NCBI RefSeq assembly: GCF_006738645.1 | Contig: NZ_AP019700.1 | Coordinates: 1,748,001 to 1,812,000 of the forward strand | Reading direction: 5' to 3' | From: Stella humosa | GTDB taxonomy: Bacteria; Pseudomonadota; Alphaproteobacteria; ATCC43930; Allostellaceae | DNA length: 64,000 bases | In this document: in pieces, positions 33,811 through 42,070 of the stretch | Numbering within the stretch: the stretch's first letter is position 1 | Layout: the number at the start of each line of letters is the position of its first letter | The notes under the pieces: model-generated | Seen by the model: the letters and a program-made list of their open reading frames with translations, nothing else | Databases searched by the model: none | Told to the model about the DNA's origin: nothing | Position numbers and translations under genes: made by a program

Positions 33811-34794
33811 TCAGTCCAGCTCGACGCGGTCGACCAGCGGTTCGGCGCGGTAGAATCGTTGGATGTTGTCGAACATGTCGCCCATCTTCATCCGCATCGC
33901 GTCGCGGGTGCCGGGCGCGTTGTGCGGGGTCAGCACGACGTTGCGGAACTCGGCCAGCGGCGTCGGGTGGGGCGGCGGCTCGATCTCGAAGGTGTCGAGC
34001 CCGACGCCGGCCAGATGGCCGGAGCGCAGCGCCTCGACCAGGGCCGCCTCCTCGACGATGGGGCCGCGGGCACAGTTGATCAGCATGGCGCCCGGCTTCA
34101 TGCGCCCGATCGTCTCGCGGTTCATCATGTGGTGCGACAGCTCGGTCAGCGGCAGGTGCAGGGTCACCATGTCCGAGAGCGCGAGCAGTTCGTCGAACCC
34201 GACGCGGCGCACCTTCAGCTCGCGCTCGACCTCGGCCGGGATATCGACGATGTCGTGATAGACGAGCGTCGCGCCGAAGCCCTGGAGGTGGCGTGCCACC
34301 TCCGTGCCGATGCGGCCCAAGCCGACGATGCCGACCGTCATGCCGAAGATCTGGCGCGACTCCGCGCGCATGTCGTTGGCATGCCAGACGCCGCGGCGCA
34401 GCTCGGAGTCGAGGTAGGCCAGCCGCTTGCACACGGCCAGCATCATCATGATCGTGTGCTCGGACACGCCGATGCTGGTGCCGCCCGGGGCCAGGGCCAG
34501 CGGGATCTGGCGCTCGCGCAGGGCCGCCACGTCCACCGTGTCATGATATCCCACGCCCTGGTGCTGCACGAAGCGCAGGCGCGGGGCCGCCTCGATATGA
34601 TGCCGGGCGAGCCGGCCGCCGCCGACGATCACCACCTCGGCGTCGCGCAGCTTCTCCAGCCGCTCGGCCTCGCTACCGGACTCCAGCGTCATCAGCTCGA
34701 ACTCCGGCGGCAGCGCGCTTTCCACCAGCTCGTACAGCGGCCGGTTGCCCAGGACGAAATAGAGCACCTTCGGGCGCGCGACGGCCTCGGCCAT
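33811..34794 (-). CDS. D-isomer-specific 2-hydroxyacid dehydrogenase
   Basis: The 327-residue protein shows the NAD-binding motif VGIVGLGRIGTEVARHL, the substrate Arg in NCARGPIVEEAALVEAL, and the catalytic His in LTPHNAPGTRD. Such enzymes oxidise or reduce D-2-hydroxyacids; 3-phosphoglycerate, glyoxylate and other substrates are possible. There is no ACT regulatory domain, so it is probably not the main serine-pathway enzyme. It converges with the DUF1194 gene. Confidence 0.9.
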   Translation of the reverse strand: MAEAVARPKVLYFVLGNRPLYELVESALPPEFELMTLESGSEAERLEKLRDAEVVIVGGGRLARHHIEAAPRLRFVQHQGVGYHDTVDVAALRERQIPLALAPGGTSIGVSEHTIMMMLAVCKRLAYLDSELRRGVWHANDMRAESRQIFGMTVGIVGLGRIGTEVARHLQGFGATLVYHDIVDIPAEVERELKVRRVGFDELLALSDMVTLHLPLTELSHHMMNRETIGRMKPGAMLINCARGPIVEEAALVEALRSGHLAGVGLDTFEIEPPPHPTPLAEFRNVVLTPHNAPGTRDAMRMKMGDMFDNIQRFYRAEPLVDRVELD

Positions 34795-34860
34795 GCTGGG
34801 CCTCCTGAGCGGATTCGTACTGGGAAAGGCGAGGGGTAGAGCTGGGAAGGGGCCTTACGC

Positions 34861-34937
34861 TGGTCGGAGTGAGAGGATTCGAACCTCCGGCCCCTGCCTC
34901 CCGAAAGCAGTGCTCTACCAGGCTGAGCTACACTCCG
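34861..34937 (-). tRNA. tRNA-Pro (anticodon CGG)
   Basis: On the minus strand CGGAGTG pairs with CACTCCG, followed by A and an encoded CCA. The anticodon arm is CTGCT-TTCGGGA-GGCAG, giving CGG. The D arm AGCTCAGCCTGGTAGAGC and T loop GGTTCGAATCC are standard. Length is 77 bases. Confidence 0.97.
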
Positions 34938-35000
34938 ACCGGCGGAGGCGGCTTATAGCCGCTAGGACGCGCCCCCGCAAGGCAAACCGGCGTCGATCGA

Positions 35001-36011
35001 TCAGAAAGCGCGCGCGATGCAGAATGCCACCACTTCGTCGAGCGCGCGGCGCACCGGCCCGGCGGGGAAGGGGGCCAGCGACTCCAGCGCGCGCGCGCCA
35101 TATTCGCGGGCGCGCTCCATCGTCGCCTCCAGCGCCCCGTGGCGGCGCAGCAGCATCTGGGCGTGGGCCAAGTCGTCCGGCTCCTGCTGCTGGTCTTCCA
35201 GCGTGCGGCGCCAGAACGCCTTCTCCTCGTCGTCGCCGCGGGCGAAGGCCAGCACGATGGGCAGGGTGATCTTGCCGTCGCGGAAATCGTCGCCGACCGT
35301 CTTGCCCAGCTCGGCCTGACGGGCCGAATAGTCGAGCATGTCGTCGACCAGTTGGAAGGCGATGCCGAGATTGAGGCCGAACGCCTCGAGCGCGTCGGCC
35401 TCTTCCGCCGGCCGGCCGGCGACCACGGGGCCGATGCGGCAGGCGGCCGCGAAGAGCTGGGCGGTCTTGGAGCGGATCACCTCGAGGTAGGATTCCTCTG
35501 TGGTGCCCGTGTCGTTGGAGGTGACGAGCTGCAGCACCTCGCCCTCGGCGATCACGGCCGAGGCGTGGGACAGGATGCGCAGCACCTCCAGCGAGCCGTC
35601 CGCCACCATAAGCTGGAAAGCGCGGCTGAAGAGGAAGTCGCCGACCAGCACGCTGGCCTTGTTGCCCCACACCGCATTGGCCGTCGCGATGCCGCGGCGC
35701 AGGTCGCTCTCGTCGACCACGTCGTCATGCAGCAGGGTGGCCGTGTGGATGAACTCCACGCAGGCCGCCAGCGAGACATGGCGGTCGCCGTCATAGTCGC
35801 AGAGGCGGGCGGCGGCCAGCGTCAGCATGGGCCGCAGGCGCTTGCCGCCGGCCGCCACGATATGGCCGGCCAACTGCGGGATGAGCGCGACGGGGCTGTG
35901 CATGTATTCGATGATGCGCGCGTTCACCCGGCTCAGATCGTCGCCCACGAGGCGGATCAGGGGCTCCAGCGACGGCGTCTCGTCCGATGGCAAGTTGGCG
36001 GCGACGGCCAA
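35001..36011 (-). CDS. Long-chain polyprenyl diphosphate synthase (quinone side chain)
   Basis: The 336-residue enzyme has GGKRLRPMLTLAAA, the first aspartate motif in TATLLHDDVVDESDLRRG and the second in AFQLVDDMLDYSA, typical of octa-, nona- and decaprenyl diphosphate synthases that make the ubiquinone tail. I prefer a TTG start at 36011 (M-AVAANLPSDETPSLEPL, preceded by GAGGAA), which gives the family's usual length. An ATG at 36071 would add 20 residues. The gene diverges from the DUF2007 gene across an array of 18-bp repeats. Confidence 0.9.
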   Translation of the reverse strand: MAVAANLPSDETPSLEPLIRLVGDDLSRVNARIIEYMHSPVALIPQLAGHIVAAGGKRLRPMLTLAAARLCDYDGDRHVSLAACVEFIHTATLLHDDVVDESDLRRGIATANAVWGNKASVLVGDFLFSRAFQLMVADGSLEVLRILSHASAVIAEGEVLQLVTSNDTGTTEESYLEVIRSKTAQLFAAACRIGPVVAGRPAEEADALEAFGLNLGIAFQLVDDMLDYSARQAELGKTVGDDFRDGKITLPIVLAFARGDDEEKAFWRRTLEDQQQEPDDLAHAQMLLRRHGALEATMERAREYGARALESLAPFPAGPVRRALDEVVAFCIARAF

Positions 36012-36118
36012 AACGGTTCCTCGGCAATCTGTCAGGTCAAGGGGGCTGTCAGGTCGATCGGAGGCGAGCATAGAAGCTGACCCGCCTTGGTCAAGCGATG
36101 CCCGCATCTCGCACGACT

Positions 36119-36190
36119 CCGTGATAGATCGCTGGCCCGTGCTAAAAGCCCGGCCCGTGCTAAAAGCTTGCTCCGTGATAGAATCGCAGT
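36119..36190. repeat. Four tandem 18-bp repeats in a divergent promoter region
   Basis: CCGTG recurs at 36119, 36137, 36155 and 36173, exactly 18 bases apart; the two middle copies are nearly identical (CCGTGCTAAAAGCCCGGC and CCGTGCTAAAAGCTTGCT) and the outer two read CCGTGATAGA. A fifth, weaker copy (TCGTGGTAGAA) overlaps the DUF2007 start codon. Confidence 0.8.
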
Positions 36191-36191
36191 C

Positions 36192-36410
36192 GTGGTAGAA
36201 CTCCTGCGCACCAACGATGTCGTGCGCCTGTCCTGGTTGACGGCCCTGCTGGCCGATGCCGGGATCGGCGTGGTGGTTCTCGATGGCCATGCCAGCCTGA
36301 TGGAAGGCAGCATCGGGGCCATCCAGCGCCGGTTGATGGTGGCGCCGGGGGATCTGACGGCGGCCCGCCGCCTCCTGACCGAGGCGGGGGAATCCCTGCC
36401 GCCGGCCTGA
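36192..36410 (+). CDS. DUF2007 domain protein
   Basis: The 72-residue protein (VELLRTNDVVRLSWLTALL... GHASLMEGSIGAIQRRLMV) matches the short DUF2007 family, annotated as putative signal-transducing or PII-like domain. The start appears to be GTG at 36192, lying at the edge of the 18-bp repeats; GTG at 36177 is an alternative. It is followed 39 bases later by the methyltransferase gene, a frequent pairing in this group. Confidence 0.75.
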   Translation: MVELLRTNDVVRLSWLTALLADAGIGVVVLDGHASLMEGSIGAIQRRLMVAPGDLTAARRLLTEAGESLPPA

Positions 36411-36449
36411 ACGCCGGTGGCGGTCGCAGAACCAGGGAAGAGGTACGGC

Positions 36450-37223
36450 ATGAGCGAACCCCCCGCCAACAATGCCCCGGGCGCACCGCTGGCGGTGACC
36501 GACGACACCCTGCTGGAAGGGCGGGTCAAGCTGCGCCAGCCGCGTGACGGCTATCGCGTCGCGATCGACCCTGTCCTGCTGGCCGCCGCCGTGCCGGCGG
36601 CCGCGGGTGAGATGGTGCTGGATGTCGGCACCGGCGTCGGTGCGGCCGCCCTCTGCCTGGCCTGGCGGGTGCCCGGCTGCCGCGTCGTCGGGCTCGAGCT
36701 GCAGCGCCAGTTGGGCCAGCTCGCCAGCCGCAACATCGACGCCAACGGCTTCGACGACCGCGCCTCGGTGGTGATCGGCGACCTGCAGCGGCCGCCGCCG
36801 CGCCTGGCGCCCACCAGCTTCACCCATGTCATGGCCAACCCGCCCTACATGGAGGCCGGCCGCGCCGACCCCGCGCCGCACGCCGGCAAGGCGATGGCGA
36901 CCGTGGAAGGCGAGGCCGACCTGGCAGCCTGGGTGCGCTTCAGCCTGCTGATGGCCAAGCAGCATGGCACCGTCACCTTCATCCACCGCGCCGACCGCCT
37001 GGACCAGCTCCTTGCGCTGCTGTCGGGCCGCGTCGGCGACGTCACCGTGCTGCCGCTGTGGCCCGGGCCGGACAAGCCGGCGGGCCGCGTCATCGTCCAG
37101 GCCAGGCGCGATTCGAACGCGCCGATGCGGCTGCTGCCGGGCATCGTCCTGCACCGCCCGGACGGCGGCTACACCCCCATCGCCGATGGCATCCTGCGCG
37201 GGGGACGCCCGATTGCGTTCTAG
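36450..37223 (+). CDS. tRNA1(Val) A37 N6-methyltransferase-like (TrmN6 family)
   Basis: The 257-residue protein has an SAM-binding loop VLDVGTGVGAAALCLA and the N-P-P-Y motif of amino-methyltransferases (VMANPPYMEAG). These match the TrmN6/COG4123 family, which methylates adenine 37 of tRNA-Val in E. coli. The ATG at 36450 is preceded by AGAGG; a GTG-type start at 36417 is less likely. Substrate assignment by family only. Confidence 0.85.
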   Translation: MSEPPANNAPGAPLAVTDDTLLEGRVKLRQPRDGYRVAIDPVLLAAAVPAAAGEMVLDVGTGVGAAALCLAWRVPGCRVVGLELQRQLGQLASRNIDANGFDDRASVVIGDLQRPPPRLAPTSFTHVMANPPYMEAGRADPAPHAGKAMATVEGEADLAAWVRFSLLMAKQHGTVTFIHRADRLDQLLALLSGRVGDVTVLPLWPGPDKPAGRVIVQARRDSNAPMRLLPGIVLHRPDGGYTPIADGILRGGRPIAF

Positions 37224-37241
37224 CCCGGCTTGTTCCCGGCC

Positions 37242-38084
37242 ATGCTGATAGACCGGCTGGCCGCCCGCTTCGGCATCAAGCGACCGCCGATCGTGCCGGT
37301 GGTGCGGCTCGACGGCGTCATCGGCCGCGCCGGCGCCGGCCGCGGCAGTGGGCTCACTCTGGCCGGCCTGGCGCCGGTCCTCGATCGCGCCTTCGCCATG
37401 CCCGGCGCCAAGGACGTGGCGCTCGTCGTCAACTCGCCGGGCGGGTCGCCCGCGCAGTCCTCGCTGATCGCGCGCCGCATTCGCGACCTCGCCACCGCCA
37501 AGGGTATCCGCGTCACCGTCTTCGTCGAGGACGTGGCGGCGTCGGGCGGCTACTGGCTGGCGCTGGCCGGCGACGAGATCATCGTCGACCCGGCCAGCCT
37601 CGTCGGTTCGATCGGCGTGATCGCGGCCGGCTTCGGCTTCGCCGACGCCATCGGCCGCCTGGGGATCGAGCGGCGGGTCCATACGGCCGGCGAGCGCAAG
37701 TCACTGTGGGACCCGTTCCTGCCCGAGAAGCCCGAGGACGTTGCCCGCCTGCTGGCCATTCAGGCCGACATGCACCAGGTCTTCCGCGACCATGTGACAG
37801 CGCGGCGCGGCGAGCGCCTGAAGGGGCCGCCCGACCTGCTGTTCTCGGGCGAGATATGGGTCGGCGCGCGCGCGGTCGAGATGGGGCTGGCCGACGGCAT
37901 CGGCGAGATCCGCTCGACCATGCGCGCACGGCTGGGGGCCGATGTCCGCCTGCCGCTGGTGAACCCGCCGCGCAAGCGCCGCTTCAACCTGCTGCCGAAG
38001 CTGGGTGCGGCGCCGGCCGACTGGATCGGGGCCGCGGTCGACGCCGCTGAGGAGCGCGCGAACTGGGCCAGGTGGGGGCTCTAG
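37242..38084 (+). CDS. S49-family serine peptidase (SppA/SohB type)
   Basis: The 280-residue protein resembles the single-domain S49 peptidases: LVVNSPGGSPAQSSLIARRI, the nucleophile Ser in VEDVAASGGYWLALAGD and the catalytic Lys in AGERKSLWDPFLPE. There is no clear membrane anchor at the N-terminus. Members degrade signal peptides or membrane-protein fragments. The ATG at 37242 is taken; TTG at 37230 is possible. It is probably in the same unit as the methyltransferase gene (18-base gap) and the next gene (3-base gap). Confidence 0.88.
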   Translation: MLIDRLAARFGIKRPPIVPVVRLDGVIGRAGAGRGSGLTLAGLAPVLDRAFAMPGAKDVALVVNSPGGSPAQSSLIARRIRDLATAKGIRVTVFVEDVAASGGYWLALAGDEIIVDPASLVGSIGVIAAGFGFADAIGRLGIERRVHTAGERKSLWDPFLPEKPEDVARLLAIQADMHQVFRDHVTARRGERLKGPPDLLFSGEIWVGARAVEMGLADGIGEIRSTMRARLGADVRLPLVNPPRKRRFNLLPKLGAAPADWIGAAVDAAEERANWARWGL

Positions 38085-38087
38085 GCG

Positions 38088-38369
38088 ATGTTCGGGATGA
38101 GCCTGTCCAAGCTGCTGGCCCTGATCGGCATTCTGATCGCCGTCTGGACGCTGTTCCGCTGGGTCCAGCGCGTGACCGACACCCGCCGGCAGGACGGAAA
38201 GGCCGACCGCGTGGGCAATGCCCGCCGCTCCGAGCGCAACGCCACCGCCAGGCGGGAGCCCGACCCCGTGCCGGTGGAAGACCTGGTCGCGTGCGCCACC
38301 TGCGGCGCCTATGTCGCGGCGCGCGGCGCCCGCGGCTGCGGACGGCAGAACTGCCCCTATCCGGGGTAG
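38088..38369 (+). CDS. Small membrane-anchored zinc-ribbon-like protein (PP0621-like)
   Basis: The 93-residue product has one N-terminal helix (LSKLLALIGILIAVWTLFRWV), a basic linker and a C-terminal segment with four Cys (VACATCGAYV...GCGRQNCPYPG), resembling the PP0621 family in which two Cys pairs probably bind zinc. It starts 3 bases after the S49 peptidase stop and may act with it. Confidence 0.7.
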   Translation: MFGMSLSKLLALIGILIAVWTLFRWVQRVTDTRRQDGKADRVGNARRSERNATARREPDPVPVEDLVACATCGAYVAARGARGCGRQNCPYPG

Positions 38370-38386
38370 GGATTTATCCTAACGGC

Positions 38387-38923
38387 ATGCAGGTGCGGGT
38401 CTATGAGGAGGCCGTCCTGATCGACCATGACGAAGATCCCCGGATCGAGACAGTGACCGCCGAATTGCCCACTACCGTCCACATCACTTGGAAGGACGGG
38501 CGGGCCGATACGGTCGAACTGGCTGGATGGCTGGCGGAAAACAGGACCGTGCTAGGTGCCCTCCGTGATCCAGAGATATTCGTGAAGCCCCGGTCGGCGG
38601 TCTTCGATTCCGCGGTCGAATGGGGCGAGCCCGATGGCGATCTCGTGATCGACGCCCACCATTTGCGGCTGCTTGCCATGGAACAGCGGCCGTTCCGCGC
38701 CGACGATCTCATGGCGTGGCAAAAGCGGACGGGGATGTCGAACCACGAGGCTAGTGGGTTTCTCAATATCGCCGTCAGCACTTATGGCCGATGGAAGTCG
38801 GGCGAGGCCGAAATTCCGCAGGTCGTGGCGATGGTCTGCCGGGCTTCGCTCCGCGATCCCGTCATGATAGCAGCCTATTTCCGGCCGAGACGGCCGGCCG
38901 GGCGGCCAAAGAAGGCCGCCTGA
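38387..38923 (+). CDS. DUF2442-like domain protein with helix-turn-helix
   Basis: The 178-residue protein has a central region with WKDGRADTVELAGWL, FVKPRSAVFDSAVEWGE and an end DGDLVIDAHHLRLL, the order seen in DUF2442 proteins, followed by an HTH-like part (FRADDLMAWQKRTGMSNHEA, LNIAVSTYGRWKSGEAEIP). Such proteins sit near toxin-antitoxin or plasmid genes and may be DNA-binding, but no toxin partner is adjacent. Base composition is slightly lower in GC than its neighbours, which may indicate transfer. Function uncertain. Confidence 0.7.
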   Translation: MQVRVYEEAVLIDHDEDPRIETVTAELPTTVHITWKDGRADTVELAGWLAENRTVLGALRDPEIFVKPRSAVFDSAVEWGEPDGDLVIDAHHLRLLAMEQRPFRADDLMAWQKRTGMSNHEASGFLNIAVSTYGRWKSGEAEIPQVVAMVCRASLRDPVMIAAYFRPRRPAGRPKKAA

Positions 38924-38938
38924 CCGCCGCTGGTTCGC

Positions 38939-40276
38939 CTACCCCGGCATGCAGTCGGCGAAGCGAACCGGCCGGCCGATCGGCGGGCCGACCAGGGCGT
39001 CGTCGCGCATGACGATGTTGCCGCGCACGACCGTGGCGATCGGCCAGCCGGTCACGTCCATGCCGTCGAACGGGGTCCAGCCGCACTTGCTGACGATCCA
39101 GGAATTCTCGATGCGGCGGCGGGCGTTCAAGTCGACGATCGTCAGGTCGGCGTCGTAGCCGAGCGCGATGCGGCCCTTGCCGGCGATGTCGTAGAGGCGC
39201 TGCGGGCCGGCGCTGGTCAGGTCGACGAAGCGCGCCAGCGTCATGCGGCCCTGGGCGACATGGTCCAGCAGCAGCGGCACCAGGGTCTGCACGCCCGGCA
39301 TGCCGGACGGGCTTTCGGGATAGGGCTTGTCCTTCTCGGCCCGCGTGTGCGGCGCGTGGTCGGAGCCGATGACGTCGACCACCCCGTCGGCCACGGCGCG
39401 CCACAGGGCCTCGCGGTGGCGGGCCGAGCGGATGGGCGGGTTCATCTGGGCATACGTGCCCAGCCGCTCGTAGCATTCGGGGGCGGCCAGGGTCAGGTGC
39501 TGGGGCGTCGTCTCGACGGTCGCGAAGTCCTTGTGGCCGGCCAGGAACTCCATCTCCTCAGCCGTCGTGATGTGCAGCACATGCACCTTGCGGCGCGCCT
39601 GGCGGGCGAGGCCCACCAGCCGCTGGGTCGCCAGCAGGGCCGTCTGCTCGTCGCGCCATTCGGGATGCATGGTCGGCGGGGCGCCGCCCTCCACCAGGTG
39701 CCGGCGCGCCTTCAGCCGGGCCTCGTCCTCGGCATGGACGGCCATGCGGCGGACGCCGTTCTTCAGGATCGCGGCCAGGGTGGCGTCGTCCTCCACCAGC
39801 AGGTCGCCGGTCGAGCTGCCCATGAAGACCTTGACGCCGCAGCAGCCGGGCAGCCGCTCCAGAACGGCCAGGTGCTCGGCATTGGCGGCACTGCCGCCCA
39901 TGAAGAAGGCATGGTCGACCTGGGTGCGGCCGGCGGCCAGGCGCAGCTTCTCGCCCAGGTCCGCCGCGGTCAGGGTCAGCGGCTTGGTGTTCGGCATCTC
40001 GAAGATGGCGGTGACGCCGCCCATGGCGGCCGCCGCCGTTCCGGTCGCCAGGTCCTCCTTGTGCTCGGACCCCGGCTCGCGGAAATGCACCTGGGTGTCG
40101 ATGACGCCGGGCAACACGGTCAGCCCGCGCGCGTCGATGCGCTGGGCGGCGGCCGCCGTGGCGAGGCCGCCGATGGCGACGATGCGGCCGCCGCGGATGC
40201 CGACATCGGTCTCCAGCAGCCCCATCGGGGTGAAGGTCTGGCCGCCGGTGACGACGAGATCGAAGGATTGCGACAT
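38939..40276 (-). CDS. pyrC: Dihydroorotase, class I
   Basis: The 445-residue amidohydrolase has LPGVIDTQVHFREPG (metal-binding His pair), ATGTAAAAMGGVTAIFEMPNTKPLT and VIGSDHAPHTRAEKD (catalytic Asp and His). It forms dihydroorotate from carbamoyl aspartate in pyrimidine synthesis. Class I form; the carboxylated Lys is replaced by the usual segment VKVFMGSSTGDL, so metal-ligand details need alignment. It lies 36 bases after the asparagine synthetase-like gene and could be read from the same transcript. Confidence 0.93.
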   Translation of the reverse strand: MSQSFDLVVTGGQTFTPMGLLETDVGIRGGRIVAIGGLATAAAAQRIDARGLTVLPGVIDTQVHFREPGSEHKEDLATGTAAAAMGGVTAIFEMPNTKPLTLTAADLGEKLRLAAGRTQVDHAFFMGGSAANAEHLAVLERLPGCCGVKVFMGSSTGDLLVEDDATLAAILKNGVRRMAVHAEDEARLKARRHLVEGGAPPTMHPEWRDEQTALLATQRLVGLARQARRKVHVLHITTAEEMEFLAGHKDFATVETTPQHLTLAAPECYERLGTYAQMNPPIRSARHREALWRAVADGVVDVIGSDHAPHTRAEKDKPYPESPSGMPGVQTLVPLLLDHVAQGRMTLARFVDLTSAGPQRLYDIAGKGRIALGYDADLTIVDLNARRRIENSWIVSKCGWTPFDGMDVTGWPIATVVRGNIVMRDDALVGPPIGRPVRFADCMPG

Positions 40277-40312
40277 GGGGCCTCCGGGGAAGGGGCGGGC
40301 TTGGTGATCTTT

Positions 40313-42070
40313 TCAGGCCGCGAGCGCGGCGAACACGTCGTCGGTGACGGGCCGTCCCAGCATATGGCGGCCGAACCACAGCGCATAGAAGAGCAGCGTC
40401 CAGGCGGCAAAGCCTTCATGCTTGCCCGGGGTGCGGAAGAGGGCGACGACGGCGCCCGCATCGGCGATCGGCTGGATGGCGGGGTGGGCGGCTACCAGCG
40501 GCCCCAGGACGGTACCGCGCCCATGGATCCATTCGCCGACCGGCACGGTGAAGCCCTTCTTGCGAGCGAAGGGCTCGGCGGTGGGCTGCGCGCCCGCCAG
40601 CCAGCGCCGCAGCAGGTACTTGCCGCGCCCGTCGCGGATCTTCAGCGTGTCGGGTAAGGCGAAGGCCAGCGCCGCCATCTCCGGGTCGACGAAGGGCGTG
40701 CGCCCCTCCACCCCATGGGCCATCAGGCAGCGATCGAGCTTGGTCAGCAGGTCGTTCGGCAGCCAGTCGGCGCAATCGGCCGCCTGGGCGACCTGGAGGC
40801 GCGAGCGGCCGGTCCCGCGCGCCGACACCTCGGCTGACGCGATGCCGTCGCGCCAGCCGCTGAGGTCTGTACGCAGGACCTCTATGCGGTCGAAAATGCC
40901 GCGCGCCCGCGGCAGCCGCCCGCCCAGCCACCAGGGCCGGACCGCGCTGCGATAGCGGCCATAGCCGGCGAACAGCTCGTCGCCGCCCTCGCCCGACAGC
41001 ACGACCTTCAGCTCCTGCCCGGCGACCGCGGCCAGCTTGAAGGTGGGCAAGGTCGCATAGTCGGCGGCGGGATCGTCCATGGCGGCGGCCACGGCCGGCA
41101 GCAGGCGCCAGAAATCGGCCTCGGTGAACTCGACCTCGACATGCTCGGCGCCGACGGCGGCGGCCGCCCGGCGCGCGGCGTCGCGCTCGTCGGCGACGCC
41201 GGTGCCGGGGAAGCCCACCGTGAAGGCGCGCACCGGCCGCTCGGCCAGGCGGGCCATCATCGCCAGCACGGCGGTCGAATCGACCCCGCCCGACAGGAAC
41301 AGGCCGTAGGGCACGTCCGACCGCTGGTGCAGGCGCACGCTGTCCTCCAGTGCGGCATCCAGGCGGGCCAGCGCGTCGGCCTCGCCGATGGCCGTGGGGC
41401 CGCCCTCGGGCAGGGCCGCCCGGTGGAACCGCTCGACGATGCGCCCGCCGGCCACCGCCAGCGTCTCGCCCGGGCGCAGGCGGTGGATGCCGCGGAAGAT
41501 CGTCTGCGTCCCGGTCGAGAACTGGAGCTGCAGCAGTTCGGCGCGGACGTCGGTGTCGACCTCCGGCTCCACCAGCCCGGCGCGGACCAGGGCCTGGGGC
41601 TCGGACGCGAAGGAGAAGCCGCGCGCGGTCTCGGCATAGTAGAGCGGCTTGATGCCGAAGGGGTCGCGCGCCAGGACCAGCCGGCGCGCCTGCGGGTCGT
41701 GGATGGCGATCGCGTACATGCCCCGCAGATGGCGGGTGAAGGCCAGCCCGTGGCGGCGATAGAGGTGCAGCGGCGGCTCGCAGTCCGACCCCGTGGCGAT
41801 GCGGGCGCCGTCGAGGGCGGCCCGCAGCTCCAGGTAGTTGTAGATCTCGCCGTTGGCGACCAGCGCGCCGCCGCCCGGCTCGTAGAGCGGCTGGTCGCCG
41901 GTCGCCAGGTCGATGATCGCCAGGCGGGCCTGGACCATGCCGACATCGCCCGAGACATGGCGGCCGTCGCCATCGGGGCCGCGATGCGCCAGTGCGGCCA
42001 GCAGCGCCGACAGGACGGCTTCCGGCGGGGCCGACCCGTCCAGCGTCATCAGCCCGGCAATGCCGCACAT
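40313..42070 (-). CDS. Asparagine synthetase-like glutamine amidotransferase
   Basis: The 585-residue protein starts MCGIAGLMTLDG, with Cys2 as the glutaminase nucleophile, and has a PP-loop ATPase in the C-terminal half (LFLSGGVDSTAVLAMM). It is of the AsnB type. Its position directly downstream of three surface glycosyltransferase genes, overlapping the last by 1 base, suggests it amidates a sugar acid of an envelope polysaccharide rather than making free asparagine. That is inferred from context only. Confidence 0.9.
   Translation of the reverse strand: MCGIAGLMTLDGSAPPEAVLSALLAALAHRGPDGDGRHVSGDVGMVQARLAIIDLATGDQPLYEPGGGALVANGEIYNYLELRAALDGARIATGSDCEPPLHLYRRHGLAFTRHLRGMYAIAIHDPQARRLVLARDPFGIKPLYYAETARGFSFASEPQALVRAGLVEPEVDTDVRAELLQLQFSTGTQTIFRGIHRLRPGETLAVAGGRIVERFHRAALPEGGPTAIGEADALARLDAALEDSVRLHQRSDVPYGLFLSGGVDSTAVLAMMARLAERPVRAFTVGFPGTGVADERDAARRAAAAVGAEHVEVEFTEADFWRLLPAVAAAMDDPAADYATLPTFKLAAVAGQELKVVLSGEGGDELFAGYGRYRSAVRPWWLGGRLPRARGIFDRIEVLRTDLSGWRDGIASAEVSARGTGRSRLQVAQAADCADWLPNDLLTKLDRCLMAHGVEGRTPFVDPEMAALAFALPDTLKIRDGRGKYLLRRWLAGAQPTAEPFARKKGFTVPVGEWIHGRGTVLGPLVAAHPAIQPIADAGAVVALFRTPGKHEGFAAWTLLFYALWFGRHMLGRPVTDDVFAALAA

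Noticed and set aside
35001-37682. An 893-codon frame extending the polyprenyl synthase far upstream
   Set aside because: The extra portion is antisense to the methyltransferase and S49 genes; the normal start lies near 36011.
38387-38923. A toxin-antitoxin pair around the DUF2442-like gene
   Set aside because: No toxin-like partner adjoins; neighbours are a zinc-ribbon protein and convergent dihydroorotase.
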